From: Metarhizium brunneum | Taxonomy: Eukaryota; Ascomycota; Sordariomycetes; Hypocreales; Clavicipitaceae | Assembly (NCBI RefSeq): GCF_013426205.1 | Contig: NC_089422.1 | Coordinates: forward strand, 7,157,001 to 7,221,000 | Length of the DNA stretch: 64,000 nt | Direction of reading: 5' to 3' | In this document: piece after piece, positions 8,900 to 21,844 of the stretch | Layout of the letters: each line of letters starts with the position of its first letter | Position numbering within the stretch: the stretch's first letter is position 1 | The notes under the pieces: generated by a model | The model's database searches: none | What the model was told of the DNA's origin: nothing | Seen by the model: only the letters and a program-made list of their open reading frames with translations | Translations under genes and position numbers: made by a program

Positions 8900-11800
8900 A
8901 TTTTGGTTTGATGGATACAAACAAGTATTGCTTCTGGGTAATGCGTTGTGGACATGAACAGATATTCCGTGGGTAGGGAGATGCAAGAGTTATCACTAGT
9001 CTCACGCGAAAGAGGCAGTCATGTGGTATGCGAAAGAACAATCCCGGTCCGCCTGTCAGGTTTTCCAACCACAATACAAGCCTACAGCGTCGTATGACTT
9101 GCCACAGAAGCTAGAAAATCGACGCCCGATAATATTTTCTCTGAAGGAATGAAGGAAGGCCTGGAATATTTGCCTCCGGCATGTGTTCGACATTGGAAGA
9201 CTCAATAGAGAGCTGAGACATTGGGAAAGATCTGCTTCATCAACTGCGTGGCCCAGTCCTTCCATTTACAAACCTCAACGCAGCCAGCTATTGTTTGTGC
9301 CACCCAATCAACCATAAGAGCCCACCAACGTCCAGGGGTGGGTTCAGATGGAGGGCAGAGACGCAAACCCGACTTTTGTCTATTATTATGACGCACGATG
9401 GATCCGCAGGGTCCAGATTCAACGAGGAGCAACGAACATGATCTCAAACCACACCGTTGCGGAAGCCTAATGGGAGGACAAAATCGCTCGCAACCAATTG
9501 TGCTGTCTGGACCCAAGGTGACTGTGAAGGGCTTGTGCTCTTGTGAACCATGATGCTGTTATACTCAATGGCATAGAGTGCCAGTGTCGTGGGAGGGGAA
9601 TGTTTTATTTCGCCATCTCCCCCACAAGCTGGCTCAATGCTTTTTCACGATCGTCTACGTGGATAGGCCAAGAAATGAGACTTTACAGCCTGGCGACTTT
9701 CTCGTGCTGGGCCAGAACAACGGTACTAGGCAGTCGTGCTTGTCTAATGTTCAGAAGGAGAGCATAGCCGAGAACGCTCCTTAGGAAAGCTGCCACATTC
9801 TCTATGAAGTGTCATCGGGGGTGTACTTGAAAGCCGAATGTTCGTTGATGGTGGCATCGGTACTCGTCGAGGCTTGCAAGGACCGACATTGCCCTGGCCG
9901 GGCGCTTCGCAGCGCTTTAATTTATCCCCTGTGGACATGGAGGCCGTTATGCCCTAGGCCTGAGAATTATCCATCCTCCAGCGCAGTGACGTTACTTGCA
10001 GAAAGCGGGCTTTGAACGGAAAAGGTCAAGTACCTCGATCTCTTGACATGGCCCCAGAAACTTCCAGACTGGCTGCGGAAGGCAACTACAAATCAGACAG
10101 CTTTCAACTGCACAATATGGCCTTACCACCTGTCCCAAAGCCTGTCTGTATCTCTTGAAGTCTTGAACCTACGGCCGCTGAGCCTCGAGTGGCGACCTAG
10201 TGAAGAAAGAATTACCGAAGAAATGAATGAGCAGGTCAATCCTAGGCCTTGGACGTGCGTTCCGAGGCTTCATGGCACCCACTCTAGTGGACCTCAAATG
10301 TTACTTACTCAATACCAAAGCACGGGAGATCTTGCCAAGCAACCAAGCTATCTGCCCAACCCGAACGCCACCAGGCATACTTCCCGCTGTATGTAAGAAC
10401 TGATCCCTCACATATTTGTGGACTGAAACATGAACTACGGAACCGAACCTAAAAGAGCAGGAGAAAATCAGATCATTATCTTCAATGGGCAAGTGATTTT
10501 TCACCCGGTGAACAAACCGAGCTGGTCGAAACCGTGTAAAATGACAAGGCAGATACGGAGTAGACTCCGCCAAATAAGACAGGTCACCCACCAAAGCTCA
10601 TTAGCCTCCGTGTCTCCCTACTGTACGTGGCTGATGTAGAACTACACAGAGACCCTGGATACACCGATAAAGACCACCTGAGAGACAAACAGACATCGAC
10701 AAGGGTCGGGTACAATATAACGAAGCAGGTGTGGGCAGTGTGGGCACTCGGAACCCCCTCGCAGTTGGGAATGTGCCAGGAGTAATACGGAGTACGTACC
10801 GGAATAATAATCTACGAAATGGGAGACTGAATTTAACCCTGAGCACCGGGGAGCCATGCACCAGAAAGCTGCACATTTGCGCTTCCTCACTTGTACATAT
10901 ATGAATCAGCAATCGGCCCCGGACAAAACAGCACAAAGCCTTCCGGGTTAATAATGAGAACTATCTCCAATGAGGAAATGTCTCGCTTGAGCGGATTGGC
11001 TACGTGTTACTCAATTCAGTGGCGTTGGTTGCGAAAGGTGCCATGGTTGATGACCATCCTAAAATGGCGGTCTTCCTACACACAGGGCTATGCTGAACAG
11101 GCACATTTGCCAAGAACCTATCTACAGAGTATTGTTTAGATGGTCTGAATCAACCATGAACAACTAAACTACGTGCACAATAGCGACCGCTTCAACCACC
11201 TATCTGTACCAGATAGTAAGTACACTGCATGCTCTCTCTATGTATGCCCCCCTGCAGGGCTCAAGTGAATTGTTAAATATGGGGTCAACTGGAGAGGGAT
11301 TTTGGAACCGACTGATTTTCGTCGAACCGAGACTGAGAAACTCTGGGAACGAGCCAAGATATTTCGGACAGGTGGAATTCGCCATGCGGCAAGATTTGGC
11401 CCGAGGGCCAGGCCCTTGTCACCACGCTTTGCTGGCTTTGAATTTTGCTATGACACCGCGGTTTCGAGGACGGACCGGCGCGAGCCATGCCTCGCAGGGG
11501 GCCTATCCTTGCGCAAGCAAGCCCTTTTGCCGAACCAAGCCCTCGGGTTTGGCGTATCGCGTGGGGGACCAGCTCCTCGGGTTTTAGGCAAGTCTAGTTT
11601 GCGTCATGGTATTGGGATCCTACTCTTTGGGCTGAGACATGTTACTGTAGTGTTCTGGCCCATCAAAAATTGCTGATCCAAGTTTTCTTGTGCAATTGAG
11701 CAACGATGCTCTCGGGGCTACGGAGTGGAAACCTCAAAGGCTTGTGCTACCGTGGCCAAGCACAGGGGTTTGAAGGGTGTCATTTCGGGAATTGGTGTCA

Positions 11801-12420
11801 GATTTTTGAACATAGTCTATAACCAAGTCTATCGTATCCATGCTGTACTACATAAGTGTTGACCACTCTGTTGCTGAAGCCCCGTACATCCCACCAAAAG
11901 AGTCTGATTCCGCATACGCAGTTATTTTGCACCCCTCTCAAGCCCAGATTTGCAAGCGCCGTACGGAGTAGGGAATACTGAATAATGACGGGAGAATGAG
12001 GTGTAAAAAGAGGGGGAAAGAAAATTGCTATGTCTATAATTACATCATTGTATAACATGACCAGTCACAAATCAGGCCGACACGACTGGATCAGGTACCA
12101 ACGGAGCGATTGGCCGGCTTTTTGAGCCAAGACTCCTGTCATAAAGTAACGAGCGTTCAAGCGGGACAGGTGCCCTGTTCAAGCACCAGCTCGAACTGGC
12201 CAACTTTTGCCTGCGTACGGCGTAATAGTCCACTTGGCTAGGCCCGACACTGAAGTAACATGGTCCCTGTAGCAGATGTTTGTGGCTGTTGCGCCGCCAA
12301 ACACGAGGGCGGGTTTCGGCCTGTCAGTGGATCTGAGCTTGACCATCTGAGCTTAACAGACATGCAGCTGCCAAAAAACGGGCGAGTTTTCTCCCCCAAA
12401 TTATATGGCGCTGGCCTCGA
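8900..12420. other. 3.5-kb gene-poor stretch, possibly decayed coding sequence
   Basis: No family-level similarity was found on either strand. Minus-strand pieces around 10300-10470 read open for about 45 codons after a CTTTTAG acceptor and before a GTAAGT donor, but I could not join them to flanking exons. Plus-strand frames at 9578-9784 and 11240-11587 are equally isolated. TACGGAGTA copies lie at 10554, 10786 and 11962. It may hold remnants of a gene once next to the methyltransferase, or only regulatory DNA. Confidence 0.4.
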
Positions 12421-14849
12421 TCAGCACCAGGTGAAGACAGGGTTTCTGCTCTTGACGGCTTCAAGCCGCTCCACGATGACCTTGCGCTGGTTGCCCATTT
12501 GTCCTTCTGCTGCCGCATAACCCAAGTCCCCATCGGGGTCGTCACCGTCGTACGAATCATGCGAGTCGCCGTACAGCTGTTGGGCTATGGTGTTACTATT
12601 CCGCCTTGCAGCTGCCGGTGAAGCGAACGAGTATCTCCGCTGTTGGTAGGGCCCGTGGCGAGCTGGCTCGTAGACGTTTAGTGAGCGGGATCCTGCCTGG
12701 TTCCCAAATGGATTCCTGTCGGGCCCGTTCATGGATCGTCTCTCGTCGGGTGACCGGGCACCGTCATCGTTGGGGCTGGAAATTTCGTCGAATCGGCCAG
12801 AACGTGGCATGTCCACCGGGGCGCTCTGTAGTCCAAGGAGGTCGGCCGACGAGTCTTGATTGACTGGTACAGAGCTAGCGATGTCGGCCTCGTCCATAGA
12901 TTGACGAACGTTGGAGTTGCGCCGCAGCTCAGAAGATGTCACCCGCATAGGGACTGCAACTGGCACGTCGACCAAATCATCCCAGACGCATACTTTGGTT
13001 CGACGAGTGAGCTCGAGAGGACCGTGGTCTGGGGTTTTGAGTGCCTCCACAACATTCCAAGCCTGGCCCTTCATGACGGCGATTTGCTTGGCAAACATGC
13101 GCTCCTGGAAATCTTCATCCACCTGGAAGACTCGCTTGAGCGCCATTTGTGTTTGAGCCCACCAGGCTGTAGAAGTGAGGAGCGGAAGGAAGTGATCTCT
13201 GGTCCTTTGTGAAAATGGCCGACCAATGAGGTCTACAGGAAGGAAAAGCCAGCCAAATGGGAAACTAATAAAACATGCTGTTAGTGACTGTTGTGTTATG
13301 AGGCATTTTGAAAAATGATCTGCCAGGTGTAGACTTACCTCCGCCATGCATCAGGATGTTTCCAAGGCCACGAAAGCGAATTGTCAATGGCACCGACGTG
13401 CATGGCTGGATCCTTTGATGCCAATTTGTTGCTCGAAGCATTCATGGGCCTCTGGCTCCTATAAGGGTACGATGCCCTGGTAGCAGACTGCGGCATTTGC
13501 TCTAGATCAACGGGTCGGGGAGCGTTCTCGTGGTCGTCCTGTGGTGTTTCCATGTTCAGGTGTACAGGGTCCGAAGCCACAGACACCGTGCCCGTCTCCC
13601 AGTCAACTTTGACCATCCAGTTGTCGAGCCCACGATCCGTGTTTCTCATGATATAGTCCAAGATGACAAGCTTCTCAAGTTCCTCCCTGAAGGACTGCTT
13701 AATTTGCTCCGTCCACGTAAACCGCGGCGGACTGGCAGGCCCGTCAGCATCCTCTGGCGATTCTTCGTCGCTGGAATCGGCATCTTCCGGTGACCCAGAT
13801 GTAGATGGACGGCAGCTTTCTGTCCATCTCTTCCTGCGACTCCTATGCGTATCGTTTGCCCGGAAACCGGACCAATATTGGTCTGGCCAGGGGTGCTCCC
13901 GCAGAAAGACGTTTGCATCTTTGAAGCCCTTGAGGAAGACTTGAAAACTACCAGGCTTTGCAGGCAGCGGCTTCTTCTTTCGATAGAAGCTGCGTCGGTC
14001 CCAGAAAGGGTAGTGGAATGATTTTGACGATAACCAGACAACATCTGTGTAGGGAACGAGGTGGGTGCGGAGTTGGCAGTCGAGTACGTAGGCTGCCGCC
14101 TCACTGACATACGACAGATTGGGAATAAGACTGCGGGTGACGGGGTTAGTTAGTTGCAACCAAAGATTCATATGTTGTAGATTCAAGACGTACCAAGCTC
14201 GCCCAAAGCAGCAAGGAAAGAGGTTTCTATGAATCCATTTGTTCCATTTCGGATTACCGGCGGCATACGGCTCCTCATCCTTTGGCTTAAACACGCCGAC
14301 AATCTTGCCATCCGGATTCCTTGCAAAATAACTACCAGAGCTCCCTTGTGAAATCATGCTCGGGTGGACCTCTTGTCGAATGGCAAGGCGCACACTTTCC
14401 ACAATGGCTTCGAACTCGGCCTTGGTCATGACGCCAGGTTGGTCTTCGGCCAGTCCCTCTGCCGTAACGGGCCGCACTCCCTCTGGAGGCTGGAAGACGG
14501 AGTGGTGAATCTCAAGTCTTTCCTCCTCGCCCGAAATACCTCTGCCCTTCCCGCGCTTGAATCGAGAGGCAATTTCGTCGGCCCATCGTTCCAACCTTGC
14601 ATTGATGGCCTTAAGATCGACGCCACCATGAGACCCCCCTCGTCTTCGAAACTTCGGCCGTTGGTTGGCCTTGGGGCTCATCATGCCGGAGCGATGGCGA
14701 GGCTGTGTGATGGCTGCGAAGCGCGGCGCAGAGGCCGGCTGCAAGGAGGCAGAGGAGGCGGCGAGGAGATCATCGTCCGAGTCGTCACTGAATTGGTCTG
14801 CTTGGGCCAGGCGCTCGTAGCCCGTGGTGGGAGGTCGATCCCGCGGCAT
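12421..14849 (-). CDS. LSB6: Type II phosphatidylinositol 4-kinase, LSB6-like
   Basis: CDS complement(join(12421..13264,13339..14130,14194..14849)), 763 residues. The first intron (63 bp, GTACGT...GCAG) is a multiple of three and stays open if unspliced; splicing it restores the family sequence CFGRACLIPNLSYVSEAAA. The second (74 bp) joins DAWRS to FPFGWLFLP. The nucleotide-binding part is GSYFARNPDGKIVGVFKPKD (about residues 170-190). A Cys-rich FPCCFGRAC follows, comparable to the palmitoylated Cys cluster of type II kinases, and the catalytic core DYIMRNTDRGLDNWMV sits near residues 370-390. The family makes phosphatidylinositol 4-phosphate on endosome, vacuole and plasma membranes. The N-terminal 100 residues and the C-terminal 200 are low-complexity and Ser/Asn-rich, as usual in filamentous fungi. 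Confidence 0.93.
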
Positions 14850-15852
14850 GGTTTAGCTGGATGTCGAAGTTGGGCAAGCAGCCATCACGATGGGGAGAGG
14901 GCACGACTGTGTGACGAATGTCTCCTGGACACAAAGGGCTGTGTGCTTCTAGAGTCAAGTCTTTTTCAGTGACGTGTATCGATTGTAGGATCTCGGAGGT
15001 CGGATTTTGAAAGTTGATTCGGTGGATGCAAGCTAGGTAGGGGTTGAAGCCAACTTGGGCCTTCGAGCTGTGTGGCAATGGACGGCACCCAAGAAAGGAG
15101 ATGATGTGTGCGTAGATGGACGTGCTCGATCTTCAGCAGCTCAATGGAGACACAAGTTGCGAATTGCCCTTTTCGGCCGGACGCCTCAGCCGACCAGATA
15201 CACAGACTCTTTGATGGGCAAGCTGCTCTTTGAAAAGGAGTGGAACGGTACGGAGTAATGAGTGCTGATTAAATGTTGCCTTGTTCAATGTGTCAAGTCG
15301 CGCCCAGCTTGTGATGACCAACGGACCTTCGGAATACGTACATACTAGTACTACGAGCGACTGGGATTCGCGGCATTATGCCCAAAGAAGCTTAGTGTAT
15401 CGTGGCACCACGAGGCCCTGGCTGTGGCTGGTTGCCCTGAGTGTGGCTTTGGCTGTGGCTCTGGATGCAGTTCCAGACTCGTTTGCTCATTCACACCTTG
15501 CACAGCATATCCAACCGTGGGCATTTTCGTGCGTCTTTCGTCTCTTCGGGCCATTTATGTATGCCATTCCCGGCACCGGGCGGCAGACGATGTTGCGTCA
15601 CCAGAGTTACAGTGTCGCTGAATGCGATCAATAACACAGTTGGTGGTAAGAGCTGCCGTTGTCATGGGCTGTATTCTGCATCCTTTGTGTGTCTGACCGG
15701 AAAGGTTCGAGTTCTCAGCGGAACGGATACAAAGGAGGGGGTGGGATGGACTCCAATCCCTTCTCCATGTTGAAATTTTGATTCAAGCTGATGTTTAGAG
15801 CAAACCAACTTCATCCCTTGTCATAACATAGCTTGTGGTCGCGTTCATAGCA
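14850..15852. other. Divergent intergenic region, no gene seen
   Basis: 1.0 kb between the LSB6 and FAD-oxidase starts. It contains a TACGGAGTA copy at 15249-15257 and a GGCTGTGGCT-like simple stretch around 15420-15465. The frames here (for example 15281-15634, +) look like chance. Confidence 0.5.
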
Positions 15853-17806
15853 ATGGTGTCGTTACGAAAGATATCAATATTAATCTTCCTTGCCACCTCC
15901 TCACAAACGTCTCAAACACTTGTGCTTGAAAGTAACAACTACCACACATCATGTCGCTGTCGTCCCCACGAAAAGTGCTGGCCTTCAAAACATCAATGGA
16001 GCACCCTGAATTCCACCATCCAAGGTAACTTGCAAGCTGTTCGCCCCGTCGCAGCGCCCTGCTTCAACCCATCATCTCCCCTCGCTACGTCGTGTGCCGT
16101 GGCGAAACAAAACGCCAACAACTCTGTCTGGCGGTCGGCTCAACCTGGTGCTGTCCAATGGGAAAATTGGGAAGCATGGCCGGAAAAAGACCAATCCTGC
16201 TATTTTGATCAGCCCAAAAATATCCCCTGTGGGCAAGGCCGCATATCGTTGTACTCGGCCGTCGTGGAGAGGGCAGAACATATACAGGCCGCTGTTCGCT
16301 TTGCAGCCAAGTATAACCTTCGGTTGGCCATCAAGAACTCTGGCCACTGCTTCCTGGGCCGCTCTACTGCGCCGGAGTCGCTCCAGATATCGACCAATAA
16401 GATAAAGAGCATGGCCTTTACAGACAGGTTTGTTCCAGAGGGCGCGGCTGGTAGTACTTCCGAGTCGTTTGGTTCTGCCGTGACGATTGGCGCCGGAGTC
16501 CAACTAAAGGAACTGTACGTGGCAGCTACGAAGCATAATGTCACCGTGGTTGCTGGGCTAGCACGTACTATTGGTGCTGCTGGTGGTTATATCCAGGGCG
16601 GAGGCCATTCGCCATTGGGCAACTGGAAGGGTATGGCGTCTGATAATGCGTTGGAGTTCAAGGTTGTCAATGCCAAGGTAGGATTTCTAACCTCCCAACG
16701 GCCACAGAGTCTAATATACTAAAACATCTTCCGCCTCACTTCACAAGGGCGAACTAGTCACGGCCAACAGCTACAAGAACCAAGACCTCTTCTGGGCTCT
16801 GCGCGGCGGCGGCGGCGGCACATTCGGCGTCGTCATCAGCGTCACCATCCGCACATTCCCAGATGTGCCCTCTGGTTTTGTGAGCTTCGGCTTCGGTACG
16901 CTGGCAGCCAACTCATCCGCATATTGGGACATGGTGAGAGCCTTCCACGCCCATCTCCCATCTGTATCGGGGGCCGGAGGGGCAGGATACTACGCAATCA
17001 GCTTCGTACCAAGCGACATCAACGGAACCAAGGTGCTCGAATTGACAGGAGGCTTCGGGTTTCTCAACGTGACAAGCGAAGAAGCCATTCGAAAGGCCGT
17101 AGCCCCAATGATGGCAGAGGTGAATAGGTACGCCGGCCGTGTATCCGGGTACAACATCTCCATCAACCCCCGAGTATCAGATTACATCCTTGGCCTACTC
17201 CGCGGCGAGGCTGACGACACCGGCGGCATTGCGGTATACGGTTCACGTATGATCTCGCGAGATTTTCTCCTCTCCCGAGACGGTGCTGCTCGTCTCACGG
17301 ATGCCCTTCGGGATATCGCAGAGATATCACCCACAGGATTTATAGGGATTGTCGTTGCCGGCGGAGCGGCTGCCGATCCTACCATTGACTCGGCTCTCAA
17401 TCCCGCCTGGCGGAAGACACTGACTCATATAGCCTTTGGAGCAGGCTGGAACAGCACCACTCCTGTGAAGGAAATAAGGGCTATTCAGGAGGAGCTGACC
17501 AATATCAAGATGGAAAAGCTGCGGGTTTTGGAGCCGCATATGGGCGCGTACCTCAACGAGGCGGATCCGAATGAAAAGGACTTTCAGAAGTCCTTCTGGG
17601 GGGCGAATTATGCCAGGCTGTACAAGGTGAAGCAGGCCGTGGACCCGGATAATCTATTCATTGCGCGCAAGGGAGTAGGCAGCGAGAATTGGGACGATGC
17701 CGGTCTGTGTAGGAGGGCGAGCAAGATGGGCGTTGACATGCCAATTGAGAGCTTGTTGACAAAACGGGCTTGGATGCCGAAAGACTCACCCTCGGCAGAT
17801 GACTGA
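15853..17806 (+). CDS. Secreted FAD-linked oxidase (VAO/BBE family, isoamyl-alcohol-oxidase-like)
   Basis: CDS join(15853..16677,16748..17806), 627 residues, one 70-bp intron in phase 0. The ATG at 15853 gives a good signal peptide, MVSLRKISILIFLATSS. The FAD-binding PCMH domain contains LAIKNSGHCFLGRST (about 157-171), whose His is the expected 8-alpha-linked FAD attachment residue, and GGYIQGGGHSPLGNW, typical of fungal isoamyl-alcohol-oxidase-type members. No Cys stands at the second flavin attachment position of bicovalent enzymes. WALRGGGGGTFGVV and a C-terminal BBE segment (NYARLYKVKQAVDPDNLF) complete the fold. Several N-glycosylation sequons agree with secretion. The family oxidises alcohols, sugars or secondary metabolites using O2; the substrate here is unknown. 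No biosynthetic gene lies beside it. Confidence 0.92.
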
Positions 17807-18440
17807 AATTTATGCAATTTTCTTTAGACAATTGCAAGTCGGAGGTAGTTGGCAATGTTGAGCCCATCGCGCAGCCGGCAAGCTCGGCTTTTGATACTTT
17901 TGAATCCCGTTTCGATGTGACCTGGTGACCTGGCACAAGAACTCGCAACGTCTGTTCCTAGAGAGATGGAACCAACCGCATCTACAGCGGATTAGCCTAT
18001 CCTGCCTCAAAGGGAAATCAAATGCACGTCGTCTAGTAACAGTCAGACTCGCCCGGCAGGCATCCATCGACTTCGACTCAGCCGGAGAACCGGGCATCAG
18101 CAAGCCCACACGCTAAATGCAGGTGCAAATCCGCCGATGAGTCAATCGGCATGGGGTGAGCTCAACCGTGCCTGGTAACAAACTCCAAGGGTCCATACAT
18201 ATGTCCCTTTTTTTTGGTCACCAATGCCGAGTTTCGTCAGCGGCCACCGGAGCCTGGAGCCAATTCCGCCTGCGATACCCTCCACCCAAGCCTACAATAT
18301 ATATACCTCTAAATCAGCCCGAAACAGCCAGTCAAGACGCCGTCGCCGTTGCAAATAAACAGCACTCAACCCAAGCTCGCCAATTGGGATCCAACTAATT
18401 TCCCCTATTCCAGCCCAAGGCCTCCCCATCATTCACCACC
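17807..18440. other. Intergenic region holding the acetyltransferase promoter
   Basis: 634 bp between two plus-strand genes. No gene seen. A TATATATA run at 18298-18305 lies about 136 bp before the ATG of the acetyltransferase and is its likely core promoter. Confidence 0.5.
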
Positions 18441-19124
18441 ATGCCCGTCACAATTGACTCCAGCTCCACGTACGCCGTAGACTACTCGACGGCCGACGTA
18501 GTCAACGCCTGGCGCACCGCGCGCCTGGAGTTTATCAAAATCGACAAGAGGGACCAAAACATCAAAGACTTCCTCCCGCAGACCGAGCAGGACCCCGTGG
18601 TGCTGTCTCTCGCGTCCAGCCAAGTCCTCGCGCCCACGGGCCAGTCAGATCTCGATGAGAGCCTCGACGCCCTCAGCAAGGCTCTCCTCGGCGTGGCCAT
18701 TTGTCTTGGCCCATCGGAACGGGAGGACCAGCAACTGCCGTCAGAAAAGGACAAGAAGGAGAAGGAGAAGCCTACCATCATCGGAACCATGTGTCTCGGC
18801 TGGGGGGGTATTAGCTCCCGAAATGCGCATCATCGCTCGGCGCATATGGGCATCGTGATTGGCAAGGCCTATCAGAACAAAGGGTACGGGAGGGAGGCGA
18901 TCAATTGGATGGTTGACTGGGCGTTTAAGCATGCGGGTTTGCATACCGTGTGCATGGTTGCTGCAAGCTACAACCAGAGGGGCATTCATTTGTATCAGGA
19001 CATCGGCTTCAGGTTGGAGGGACGCCGGAGGGAGGTGTGCTACTTTAATCGGGCGTGGCATGACGAGCTGGACTTTGGCATGACGGAGCACGAGTGGGAG
19101 AAGTTGAGGGGAGCGTCTTCCTAG
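18441..19124 (+). CDS. GNAT-family N-acetyltransferase
   Basis: Single-exon CDS, 227 residues. The C-terminal half carries the GNAT fold: IIGTMCLGWGGI, HMGIVIGKAYQNKGYGREAI with the acetyl-CoA-binding Q-N-K-G-Y-G pattern (about residues 137-155), then LHTVCMVAASYNQRGIHLYQ and DIGFRLEGRRREVCYFN, as in RimJ/RimL-type enzymes. The middle has a charged, low-complexity insert (SEKDKKEKEK) between the first strands. Members acetylate N-termini, polyamines, amino acids or drugs; nothing in the sequence decides which. No intron is needed. Confidence 0.88.
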   Translation: MPVTIDSSSTYAVDYSTADVVNAWRTARLEFIKIDKRDQNIKDFLPQTEQDPVVLSLASSQVLAPTGQSDLDESLDALSKALLGVAICLGPSEREDQQLPSEKDKKEKEKPTIIGTMCLGWGGISSRNAHHRSAHMGIVIGKAYQNKGYGREAINWMVDWAFKHAGLHTVCMVAASYNQRGIHLYQDIGFRLEGRRREVCYFNRAWHDELDFGMTEHEWEKLRGASS

Positions 19125-19425
19125 CGGACTCCAAGGGGGGTATGAGGCAAGGGAAAGGGAAGAGGAGAACAAAAAGGCGGGAGAAGCTTGGATAGGACGA
19201 TTCTTCTGTAGTTGCAAGCATGGCATGGCGTTCTGGGATACACCGCCATCCTAGGTCCATTACTGGTATGGCGCAGGAAGCATGATATCGCTCAGCATAT
19301 AGAAATCAGATGGAGCTTCATTCTACGGAGCATTCCCTCTTAACTTGTGCCTGGTTCAGTACTCGCGTGACATGGTCGTTCAGGTGTCCCATGAGGCCAT
19401 GTTTTACGAACTGTTCAGATGTAAT

Positions 19426-19455
19426 ACACACACACACACACATATATATATAATA
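19426..19455. repeat. AC/TA compound microsatellite
   Basis: About eight AC dinucleotides run directly into an AT-rich TATATA tract. Simple sequence, 3' of the acetyltransferase gene. Confidence 0.8.
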
Positions 19456-20476
19456 TGAGGCACCTTTGAGCTCTAGAAGCAAGTGCAATATACTCCGAGA
19501 CAAGACTCATAAACTTGACGTCTCAGGACAAAATGGTGATATCCATCTGTCCACCTGGATCTCTGCTGCATGAATTCTGAACAAGGGTGTATTGTCCCGA
19601 AAGGCCGAAGAAGGCATCCCATGCAAAACGCAGTGTTTCCCAAATCAGTGTACAGAATAACTACATCTCACCTTCAAGAGACCCAAGTAGCACATACGAG
19701 ATGAAATCTCGGAGCAATGGTTGGCGCACCGGGGGTCCCCTTCATGCTACGTGAAATGGTGGTTAGCAAGTGATTACTGCCGAGGCCAACAGCTAACGTG
19801 ATGTGTGGTTCGGAGAAGGCAATATAAAGATGCAATGTCCATTTAGTGCGAACGACTGACGTTGATCGGCGCCAGACCTGTTTCTTGGACTGCATTGCAA
19901 AGCCCCCTTTGAGACCTGATGAGACAGGCGTGACGTAACTGAGAGAGGGCAGCCAATGAGTCCGAGCCTCGAGATGGGTGACACGAAGGAAAATATCTGT
20001 TGTGGCAATGCAACAGTCAAACCCGTGTTTAGTGAGTGCATGATACATGGGCAACATTGCGTTCCATGGGTTTAGATTGCGACTAGGCTGAATGACGGAG
20101 CCGTCAAACGGTGATTTTCACTCTTGCGTCGCCACTCTCCATAGACACATTGACACAATATCTTACAATGATGTGTCAAAGTGTCCGGTTTAGGCTCCCG
20201 AGTGAGTTTGGCCCCCAAAAGCATTGTCATGCTGGACCTGGGGCGATGACAACGGTGATACAACCGTCGACAGAGCGCGCGGCTTTACTCCAGTCAGGTA
20301 CACCGCCAAACCGCCTGTTGTAGCCGTGGCATTGCGTATGTGACTAGAAACTTTTTGCATTCATGGTAACTACTTTGCGGAGTACGGGGTCGTCTGCACA
20401 ATAAGTCATTCGTTATTCATGCGGCGGTACGACAAGACAACAAACAAACCCACCCACCGTTGAGGCCCAATCCGTC

Positions 20477-20494
20477 AAAAAAAAAAAAAAAAAA
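20477..20494. repeat. A18 homopolymer tract
   Basis: Eighteen consecutive A in an intergenic region, followed by more A-rich sequence. There is no target-site duplication or element next to it that would mark a retroposed copy. Confidence 0.8.
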
Positions 20495-21844
20495 GCGAAA
20501 AAGAAAAGACGGGAACAACGCACTGCCGCCAGAGAAACCAGATCGTCTGCCACAGGGTGAGCACACTTGGGAAAACGATGATTCCGTGGCTTTCGCCGGG
20601 GATCGAGCTTGTCCTCTGCGGCACACTAGAACTGGTAAACGGCCAGCCGCATCTCGATGGGCTCTCTCGCACCCCAATCTTTCCCTGTCTCTGCTTGGTT
20701 CTGGCAGGTGGTAGGCACGCAGACTAGTAGCAGCACGGAGTAGTAGTCGTCCCATGCGCCAGTCGAGTTGGATGGTGATGACTGGCGTTCTCGTGTAGGC
20801 ATTTATTGGTATTGTAGGGGGGCGCATGGGCCTGACTGGGCCGGAGGGAAGAAAGAGTTGGGTGCATTTCTAATGCATGGCCAAAGCCAGGATCCACGGG
20901 AATGGTGCGGTGGCCGCGGAGGCGGATTGGCGGATTGGCTGCGGTAGCATGACATCAATGGAGCACCGGAGGCGGCGGCCCTGGCCCTTGGACTTGATTG
21001 GGACAATGCAGATTGAAAGAGTCCCGAGGTCCTGAGTCACCAAAACATTGAAGGCATCCACAGACTCGTGGTTGCCCAGTGCCTCCGCTTGACTGCTTGT
21101 GGCATATCAAACGCCCTAGCGCCATTCGTGTGGTGACAGTTTTCACCATCGGGTGCCGACATCAAGGTTTGGTGGCTTCTTCGCCCTACTCTTGGGGGGG
21201 TCTCAGGTGACCTTCCCCAGGTTGGGCCTTTGGTCTGTGCTGGCCGATGGAGCTCGCTTGAGGTCGGCTGGCGTCCGGCTGGTGCAATTGTGTCTAGCGC
21301 CAACCGTGGATTGAATTACTAGTTCTACTGCTAGTACTATTTGCATGGTAGCAAGATGCCGATGGCATGTAGGGAAGGAGGAAGTAGCGACGAGGAAGCA
21401 AGCACGACCAAGGGCAGTAGCAAGTACCAAGTACCGGGGAGAGCATGGATGAGACTCTACGGAGCAACCAGACTGAACAATTGTCTCTGGCTGCCCGGGC
21501 CAGGAACTCGCCGTCAATGCCCAGTACTCGCAAGACCAGAACCAGACGACTCACCCCTCCCAGACTTATTCTTTGTTCTTGTCTTGTATTTTATTAATTG
21601 CTTCCCCCTTGCTCATTACCCCTTCTCCCGTTCCCTGTCCTTCATTTCTACAGTATTCAAATTCTTCCTCGTGGCACTGACTGCCGGACGTCAACTACGC
21701 GGTGCCCGTGGTTGCATTCTTGCCGAAGCCACCATATATCAGGGACACACGACTGTTACCCTTCCCATCTACTACACCCTGCAATTCAAAGCCGCTATAT
21801 TATCCTCTCTCAGTGCCTTTGACACGGCGGCACACGGGGAAACA

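Larger units (their letters stand above)
19125..21844. other. 2.7-kb region without a recognised gene
   Basis: Contains an AC/TA microsatellite (19426-19455) and an 18-A tract (20477-20494). An open minus-strand frame of 127 codons at 19674-20057 resembles no family I know. From about 21560 the sequence is pyrimidine-rich, which fits the 5' leader of the RS-rich gene that starts at 21845. Confidence 0.45.

Noticed and set aside
9202..9516. 104-codon minus-strand frame ending in WWALMVDWVAQTIAGCVEVC
   Set aside because: Looked briefly like an enzyme fragment, but no motif could be named and no flanking exons join it in frame.
19674..20057. 127-codon minus-strand frame downstream of the acetyltransferase
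   Set aside because: No family resemblance and no promoter or splice signals that would support it.
20477..20494. A18 tract as the tail of a retroposed sequence
   Set aside because: No target-site duplication and no recognisable retroposed body on either side.
21341..21844. 168 in-frame codons upstream of the RS-rich protein
   Set aside because: Pyrimidine-rich DNA giving Phe/Leu/Ser-rich sequence without pattern; fits an untranslated leader better. The downstream ATG at 21845 starts the compositionally distinct protein.
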